In this document: positions 56,724 through 64,000 of the stretch, in pieces | Position numbering within the stretch: the stretch's first letter is position 1 | Layout: the number at the start of each line of letters is the position of its first letter | Translations under genes and position numbers: made by a program | DNA from: Pezicula radicicola | Lineage: Eukaryota; Ascomycota; Leotiomycetes; Helotiales; Dermateaceae | Length of the DNA stretch: 64,000 bases | NCBI GenBank assembly: GCA_003008705.1 | Contig: PDUO01000025.1 | Location: 871,709-935,708 of the forward strand | Direction: 5' to 3' | Notes under the pieces: model-generated | Seen by the model: only the letters and a program-made list of their open reading frames with translations | Databases searched by the model: none | What the model was told of the DNA's origin: nothing

Positions 56724-56954
56724 ATAGATAGATACATAGATAGAGTTCAGATACTCTACTGAAAACTGTGCTCCATTCTTAGAGCAAAACCCCTAACCGT
56801 GACGATTTGGCCTATCTTAATGAGCTCTAGCACTTCTACGCAAGTTTATCTACTAGGAAATGACACAATTATATTTCACAGCGTAAAACAAGCTGAGAAG
56901 AGAGTAATCAAGTAAGGGATGTATGATCACGGGCAGAACAAGCAGAAGTGCACC

Positions 56955-59900
56955 TCACGCGGCGTCTAGGAGCTCCTTCATCACTGCAGAAGCGCGTTGC
57001 AAGCATTTGGCCCATTCAATCACGTCAATCTTTCCAGTAATCACAGAAAAATGTGCCCTGCAAAGTCAGCTTTTTCCTTCATATATTAGGATGAGACTAG
57101 TCTGCTCACCCTTCATCGGTAACATAATATGTCATCCAGAACCTCTTGGGATTCTGCATTACGAAGCAAGATTCGGGAGACAGACCATCAGTATTGGAGA
57201 ACATCTGATCTGGCTCAACTGTCTGTTCGTACAAAGGATTCTTGAAGAGCGCAGGTAGATCTTCTCCCTCTTCTGCACATAGCTCCAGTGCTCTGAGGGT
57301 ACGCTGATAACAGTGGCCAGTAAGCGCATCTTTGATTGTCTTATTGCGATTATGGGCAGCCTCAACCATTGACTGGAATCTGGTTCTTAATGACAGGCTC
57401 TCATCATCTGCGATTGTGCAAAACTGTGCAGTCACAGGAGTGTTAACTTGAACGATGTCCGGCCGTCCTTTGTGGTAATGAGACATCGAGATGGCCTCCC
57501 ACGATTGGGCGTTGTAACCATAGAAGTAGTAGTTTGCGAGGAGGCTCATCAGATCGAATATTCCCTTGATAGGAAGACGGAGCTCGAGGAGGTGCTCTTT
57601 TCCAAAATCGGAAAGAATAATGTCTCTGTACCCGACTTTCGCTATCTCACTTATGAATCTCTGGCGAACTTCGAGAATCCGGTCATTCATTGCTGGTGTT
57701 GTATTGATGATGAACTCCTTAGGTGCCTCGATTCGGCCGTTGGAATGTCCGTTGATTTGGGGAGGAGATTCATACGTCAGTATCCCTTGGACTATCGCTG
57801 TCTGCATCTTGGTGAGGGTCATTGCCTTCCAAGTGTTAGCTTCGTTACATAGTGAAGAGTGGAAAATGTTGATCCACGAAAGAAGAAGCTTGCTGCAACA
57901 GCACTTACATCAATCATTGTGTGCTCTACATATGTTCCAGAGGTTGCGTTGCTGCAGACGACAAATGCGAGAGATTTATCAACCCATCGATTGAATCCTT
58001 CGAGCATCATCATGTCCTTTATCCGCCCTTCGGGCTCCGTCGGTGAAGTGTCGTCGAGGCAAATGAGAAAAGCCGCGGCCTCGACCATGTCAATGGTTTC
58101 TCTGTTCCTATCATCATGTTGAATCAGAGCGTCTCGGTTCTAGCACGTGTCAGTGAGTGATCACAGTTTATTAGATGACCAAACCTACCTCTGCCCAGAA
58201 GCTGCGATGGTCCGCAGTTAGAATGCTTGACCAGCTCTCGCTGGTGTCCTCTCTGTCTATGATTGATTGGAAGATCCTAATGAGTTGTTCGAAAGACACG
58301 TTCTCGTCCCCATCCTTGAGCATGACTTGAAAGACGTGTCCGCGATGAAGCACAGCCAAATAATCGTTGCCAGGAAACTTTGCCATTCTATCGAGAGGAA
58401 CACCAGGCAAACGGGCCGTATTGAAGATATATTGCCAGAGGTCCGTGCAGTTGGGGGTACCGAGGTATTCCATAGGCTCCCATCGATTAGCTTCTAGGTC
58501 TTGCTTGCACTTGAAAGTAATGCTAGCAATTAAGGCCGCCCTCTGTGCCTGAGTATGCTTCGTTCTTCCTTGCGGATGGAATGCCATGAAGTTTGAGAAG
58601 GGTGCAAGAGCCAAACGTCGCTGCAGATACATACTTTGTAGGAAGTACCTGTCTTGCCAGTTTTCGATATCCGGATTATGGGCCTGCTCAGATAGGCGAT
58701 CATAGAAAATTCGACCAATACTTCCAGGCTGTTTGAACTCTGCCACGTCCCGTTGCAGACTATCGAACTCTTCTGCCGAGAAGAACATTTTTGAGTTTTG
58801 GAGGTAGTCGTCAAACATAGTGTCGAATTCAACAAGAGGCATCTTTTTAACCACCTTTGCTGCTCGGCAGCAATAGAAACTATGATTTGCGTTAGGTATC
58901 GCACTCTCAATTGGCTTTGTGGCGCTCTCAGGCTTCTCAGCAATACTGGTCTCCTGCTCGTTGACTTCAACCTCCTTGGATACAATAGTGGATCTAGAAG
59001 CTATTATTTTTCCTAAGCTCGTAATGCTGACGGCATCCACGACTTCAGATGTTTGAACGGCTACCTGGAAAGTTCGTACAAGCCAATTTTTTAATTCGAT
59101 CGCGACAAGGGAGTCGATACCGAATTCGTCCAGTGGAGCAACCGGATTGATCTCATCAACTGCGTGAGCGGTGAACAGCGCGAATCTCTCACAGATGGCA
59201 CGGATAATAATGCTTTGGAATCCATCCGGAGAGGTAGCTTGCTGCAACAATTTCCCCACATCCATAGTGGCTTGTTCCGTTGTGTCTTCCTTCTCATCCA
59301 GGTAGGGGATCTGTCCAAAGATAGGATTGGCAAGGGCGTATTCATCGTGGACTGCCTCCATGGACTTTCGATCGAATCCAAGAATCAACTGATTAAGCCC
59401 ATCTTGACTTGCTTGCGGACTCATAGAGTACTCCATAACTTTGAAGACCTCGTCAAAAGACATGAGCACAGATCCCTGCCGCATGAACTCTTGTTGTGGA
59501 AGAGAAAGCGAAGTGATGGCGTCTGATCCATCAACAGCACCCAAATTTAGAGATATGTATTTGCACTTGGATGCGGCTTTACTCTGAGCAAATGCGTCTT
59601 GATAGGCGTTGCCGACGGAGTAATTGCATTGCCCAGTCTTGCCAAGGATGGAGGTGATAGACGAAAGCATAATAAAGAAGTTGAGTGAATCAGACGCTCC
59701 AAAAGCCTCCTCGAGGTTCTGAGTTCCTTGAACCTTGGGTCTGACTGCCGTCATGTAGTCTGCGAGAGACATTTGCTCCAAAGGATGATCCTGACAATTG
59801 TTAGTTAGAATTTAGGTGAGGCTGCTAAAGGCTTACCCGAAGAACCATCCCTCCATGAATTACCCCTTTTACTGGAGGCATAGTTGCTAAGCACTCCGTA

Positions 59901-62900
59901 GCAGCTGATTGAACTGTCTCCCTGTTGGTAATGTCACAACCTATGATGTGCAGTTCTGCTCCCAGAGTGCGCATTTCCTTTTCGAAGGCAAGTTGGTCTT
60001 GCTCTTCAAGCTTCCGCCGAGACAAAGTAACCACATGTCCAGCGCCATGAGCCGCCAAGAATCTGGCAGTCCTTCGTCCGAGATCTCCAAGACCACCAGC
60101 AATGATATAGGTGCCGTCTCGCCGGAGCTGTAGTGGTTTGGGTCGTGCTAAGGTCAACTTGACATGAGTTTGTTCGTCGCAAACAACGACGACCTTTCCC
60201 GTGTGCTTCCTGGATTGGATGAGACGGAAAGCCTCCTCGATATCACCCATCGGCATGGACGTTATAGGTAACACGGGTTTTAGAATACCCTGCTCAAACA
60301 TAGAGAGTACTTTCCCTAGTCTTTCTCGCATCTCAGCAGGTTTGAGTCGGCCCAACACTGTTAGGTCGACTGCGGCGAATGTAACATTCCTGTCAAATGG
60401 AACCATGCTTATTTCATTCTTCCGGTAAATATCGGTTTTTCCAATCTCAACGAAAGTTCCTAACGGAGCAAGAACTGCAAAAGAATCGTGGAGCGATTCA
60501 CCTGACAACGAGTTCAGAACGCAATCGACACCCTTGTTCTCGGTAAGTCGTAGAATACCCTGCTTGAACGTCCGTAGTCTAGATGAGAAAATATGGCTCG
60601 GCGGAATATTGAAATTGTCGATAAGCAGTTGGCGCTTTGTGGTACTGCCTACGGTACAGATGATCTCAGCTCCAATATTTTGGGCGAGCTGGATGGCTAT
60701 CTGACCAACACCACCAGAGGCCGCATGAATAAGGATAGTCTGTCCGGGTTGCAAGCGAGCAACTTCTACAATACAGTAGTAAGCCGTAGTGGAAATGACA
60801 GGAATAGACGCGCCAACAGCGTAGGATATTGACTTCGGGATCTGATAACTGAAGTTTCCGTCGACGCGTGGGTGGCTTGAGAAAGGCTCTGCACCGATAC
60901 CACAAACACGATCTCCGACGTGAAACTTGTCAGCGAGGGCACTACCCACTTTGCGAACAATACCTGCACATTCACCTGCCATGGTGACACCCGGAACCAT
61001 CTGTCCCATGGCAATGAAGACGTCTTTGAAATTGATACCGTGAGCTTTCGCTTCAAGCTCCAGATCATAGGGTTTCATTGGCTTCGAGGGTAGATCATCA
61101 TCCACGAATCGGAGACTACTCAGAAGCCCTGGTGTCTGAACCTCCAGTTTCAGAGTCCTATCAGATTGATGGAATGGTCCAGTTTCCATGGTTTGAGTGT
61201 AGATGGCCCTCTTCACCCAATCGTCAAATTTAGCATCAGCAGAAATTCTTGGGATGAGAAGCTGATTCTTGCTAAAAGAGTACTCATCTTCATCAGATTT
61301 TGTGGCTTTGATCGGAGTGGAGAAGGATTTGGCGATAATATCAGAGAGCATAGAGACGAGTGTGCCTGGACTTGTGATACTCTCCTGTACATCGATAGTG
61401 ACGAACCTCATCCCTTCATTTTCTCGTCGTACAACTCGAGTAAGGCCGTTCACTAGACCTTTCACCGGATTGTGAAGCTCCGTGGAACTTTCCTGGCAGC
61501 TGAGCCACAAGATGTTCTTGGCTTTCGTGACAAGCGAAACAATTTGTTGAAATCTCTCATTAGATGGGGCAACAAGGAGGGGCTCAGTCACATCATCAAT
61601 GACAATGTAGATTGAGTTGAGATCGACTGATTTGGACAACCAACCTTCTACGGAGCACTGATATCCTAACCCCTTTAAGTGGGTTGATATTGTTTGGGTG
61701 AAAGATCGGTAATCGTTAGACTGCGACTGACAAATGATGTGAACAGGACGGAATTCTACTCCCCAGGTAGGTTGCGAATCGATGGCCTTGGAAACAATCA
61801 TAGAGGATCGTGCGGTAGGGCCTTCGTGATCAGGCGTGGCAACCTCCACACCATTGAAGCTTTGTCGTTTCAATGTTGCATCCCACTGGTCCTTTGACAG
61901 AAGAGGGCAATCCTCACGACCATCTTCTGATGCCCACCATCCTGCCAAGGTGCCAAAGATAATGTTGATATGGGCAGTGAGCCTCGTTAACTCGATGAGG
62001 ATAAGTCGCCCACCGGGCTTCAACAGTTTCCGCGAGTTGGCTACAGTTTCATCAAGGAAGCTTGTTGCATGCAAGACGTTTGAGGCGATGATGAGGTCGT
62101 ATACGCCTTCTTCAAATCCTTGTTGAACGGGATCCTTCGAGATATCGAGGGTTTTGAAGTCAATACGGTCGATCCATTGATGAAGTAAAGCTTTCCCTTG
62201 CTCGAAAAATCCAGCCGAGATATCGGTATAGTGGTATCGATCGAACAGCACCCCTTCTTCGCGATCCAGTGATTTAATCAACGGCACGGTCGCCCCACCA
62301 GTGCCAGCTCCAATTTCCAAAATCCTCATATGTGGATGCTTGAAAGCGAGAAGTTTGAGATACTCGACCATTTGCAAGTAGTTTGGGACGATCAAACCCA
62401 TCGAATAGAAACGGGTCAACAGGTCATCTTCTAGCATAACTGAGAGCGAATCCGCTTCACCTGAAAGGATAGCTGGCAAGTTTTCACCAATTCGGCTGAG
62501 CATTTGACCTTCAACGCCAGCTTCGCGCGTACGTTGGAGGCTTAACACAATATCTTGCTCGGACATGCTGCCGATGAGCTTCTGGCTGGATTCTGAATCG
62601 TACTTCTTCATCCAGACCAACAGCTTCTGGAGATGGGGCTTCATGCTTTCTTTGTTTGTTGGCTCGCCCTTTGCGAGGCAAGCTCGAATGTATATCGTAG
62701 CGGCAATTTCATATAATGCCATTTCCTCTTTTGCTGGAAGTGACTGTGCGGGCTGATCTGGTGGTTTAATTTCTTTCATAGCAACTTCAGGATTCTTCGG
62801 CTCGACGACGATCAAGTTCTCAATCTCACCTGAAGTTGTTTCAATCTCGTTGTTCGGAATGAAGTCGACGTCTGGTTGCCACTTGATACGGTAGCTCATC

Positions 62901-64000
62901 TTACGATGGAATGGCAGGGTAGTCTCGTCTGATGAAGCTTCACCAATCCCACGAATAGATCCTCCTCGAATGTCCATGATAGTGGTCAAGGACCCATCTT
63001 CAGCCTCTTCAAACACCATCGTGTCCATTATGGCAGATCGGGTTCCTTCTGAATTCATGGTTGAAGCCACAACCCATCTCGTGCCTGAACTGTGTCCAAT
63101 CTTGCAGTTTATCGTTACCTCGTCCATACCTGTCGGCATGATGGGGCCAGTTCCAATGCTTCTTCGATACAAAGGCATTCCCAGATGTGAGATAGCATCG
63201 AATGAAGTTGGGTGAATCAAATGGGGTTGCTGGTACTTCGCAGGCATGACACTTGCAATATCCGGTAAGGTGACCTGAGATATCCCAACGAATGGACCAA
63301 TCTGAGCACTTTGGACATTGGAAAAAGTAGGACCAAATACGTTCCCATTATCGGCAAAGGTCTTGTATAGCTCTTCTCCATCATATTCGGTGTCACATGC
63401 GTTTTTCATATTCTGAAGTTGCTGCAATCGGTTCAAGGTCGTCATGTTCTCTTCACGAAGCCCTTCAACTTCGTCATTTTTAGCAGCCCACTCAACCATA
63501 ATAGATCCAGAACAGTGCTCGCTCCAGACTTCTTCTGAGGACAGGGCCAAGATACGGAAGCTTTCCCATGTACGATCAGTTAAGCTCCGCTCCGGTCTCA
63601 ACGTCAACAGAACCTCGACATCGGGTGTTAACCCATCTGGGCGTTGTTCAGGGATGACTATAGCCTTGGAGAATGACACGTTCTTGAACCGAATCTGGGA
63701 CATGACGCCCGAGATCTGTCGATCGATGCTGATTTGACGAACTGCCTCAATGACCATGCAGAGATATGCCGCACCAGGATATATGATGAAGCCGTCGACT
63801 ACGTGATCTCTCAACCATGGAAGACTATCAATCCCAATCAGATTTCGCCACGTCGGTTCATGATTGGTGGTTCCAGTTACCCGCAAGCCTAAGAGATCGT
63901 GCGGGGGGTGCGCACGGAATCGATGCTGCTTGCTGAGATTAGACTCGATGAAGTAGCTCGAGGAGTGATCCCACGGGTATGGAGCAAGATTAGCAATCGT
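56955..64000 (-). CDS. Highly reducing PKS with C-terminal carnitine-acyltransferase domain, 5' part beyond window
   Basis: Iterative type I PKS making a reduced polyketide. In-window exons are 64000-59837, 59790-58189, 58139-57909, 57825-57110 and 57057-56955: 2271 residues, open at the right edge. Order: end of AT linker (LAPYPWDHSSSYF); DH with His about 66 (WLRDHVVDGF) and HPTSFDAISHLG; C-methyltransferase ILEIGAGTGGATVP (about 560); ER HAASGGVGQIAIQLA (about 1090); KR GTYIIAGGLGDLGRR (about 1293) with SSITSILGK and NYSVGNAYQD; ACP FGIDSLVAIEL (about 1610); then about 540 residues of choline/carnitine O-acyltransferase fold with catalytic His in GTYVEHTMIDAMT. Such cAT domains (Trichoderma virens Tv6-931 is the studied case) release or recapture the chain by transesterification to polyols. 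All visible motifs are intact. KS and AT must lie beyond base 64000. Confidence 0.93.

Overview
The window looks like nuclear DNA of a filamentous ascomycete (Pezizomycotina). Genes are split by short GT-AG introns, mostly 46-105 nt with CTAAC or GCTGAC-like branch sites. The families are typical of such fungi: HET domain, Zn2Cys6 regulators with a fungal-specific middle region, DHA-type MFS exporters, HsbA, SUR7/PalI and highly reducing polyketide synthases (HR-PKS). I cannot fix class or species from the sequence. No tRNA, rRNA or CRISPR array was found. Gene models were built by hand; in most multi-exon genes the exon lengths sum to a multiple of three, which supports the splice choices.

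Layout. 1-1133 (-) is a HET-domain gene cut by the window edge, with an apparent frameshift. 1963-4157 (+) is a peroxisomal copper amine oxidase ending in SKL. 5174-7510 (-) is a Zn2Cys6 regulator. 7511-16553 is about 9 kb with no gene I can support; part of it is strongly A/C-biased and contains diverged duplications. 16554-25075 (-) is polyketide module A: an MCH-type MFS transporter, a wrecked HR-PKS reduced to KS and part of AT, and an intact DHA-type exporter. Unidentified debris (25.7-26.6 kb) and an HsbA gene with an in-frame stop follow. 28405-33914 holds an unknown 679-residue protein, SYS1 and COA6 (divergent housekeeping genes), and a phytanoyl-CoA-dioxygenase-like enzyme. 34961-35962 (-) is a secreted Ala/Asn-repeat protein built from phase-0 exons.

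37816-43933 looks like a small nitrogen- or amide-use module: a Zn2Cys6 regulator with a nonsense codon, a Dal5-type permease with a frameshift, and an intact penicillin-acyltransferase-like (C45) enzyme. The permease and enzyme share a promoter rich in CGG/CCG triplets. 44544-50811 carries a metzincin-type peptidase with a jacalin-like C-terminus, a SYLF/Ysc84 protein and a SUR7-family protein. 51.5-54.6 kb is accessory DNA: a candidate 130-bp TA-flanked MITE, TpA-rich DNA and a small broken gene. 54689-64000 is polyketide module B: a DHA exporter converging on an HR-PKS whose visible part reads DH-MT-ER-KR-ACP followed by a carnitine-acyltransferase domain. Its KS and AT lie past the right edge.

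A recurring theme is selective decay. Five accessory genes carry nonsense or splice changes explainable by single C-to-T or G-to-A changes, or a one-base frameshift, and a sixth small gene has an in-frame TAG. The housekeeping genes are intact. The PKS lesions fit repeat-induced point mutation (RIP), but this is inference until homologues are aligned. The most distinctive intact system is the HR-PKS with a built-in acyltransferase release domain and its adjacent exporter.
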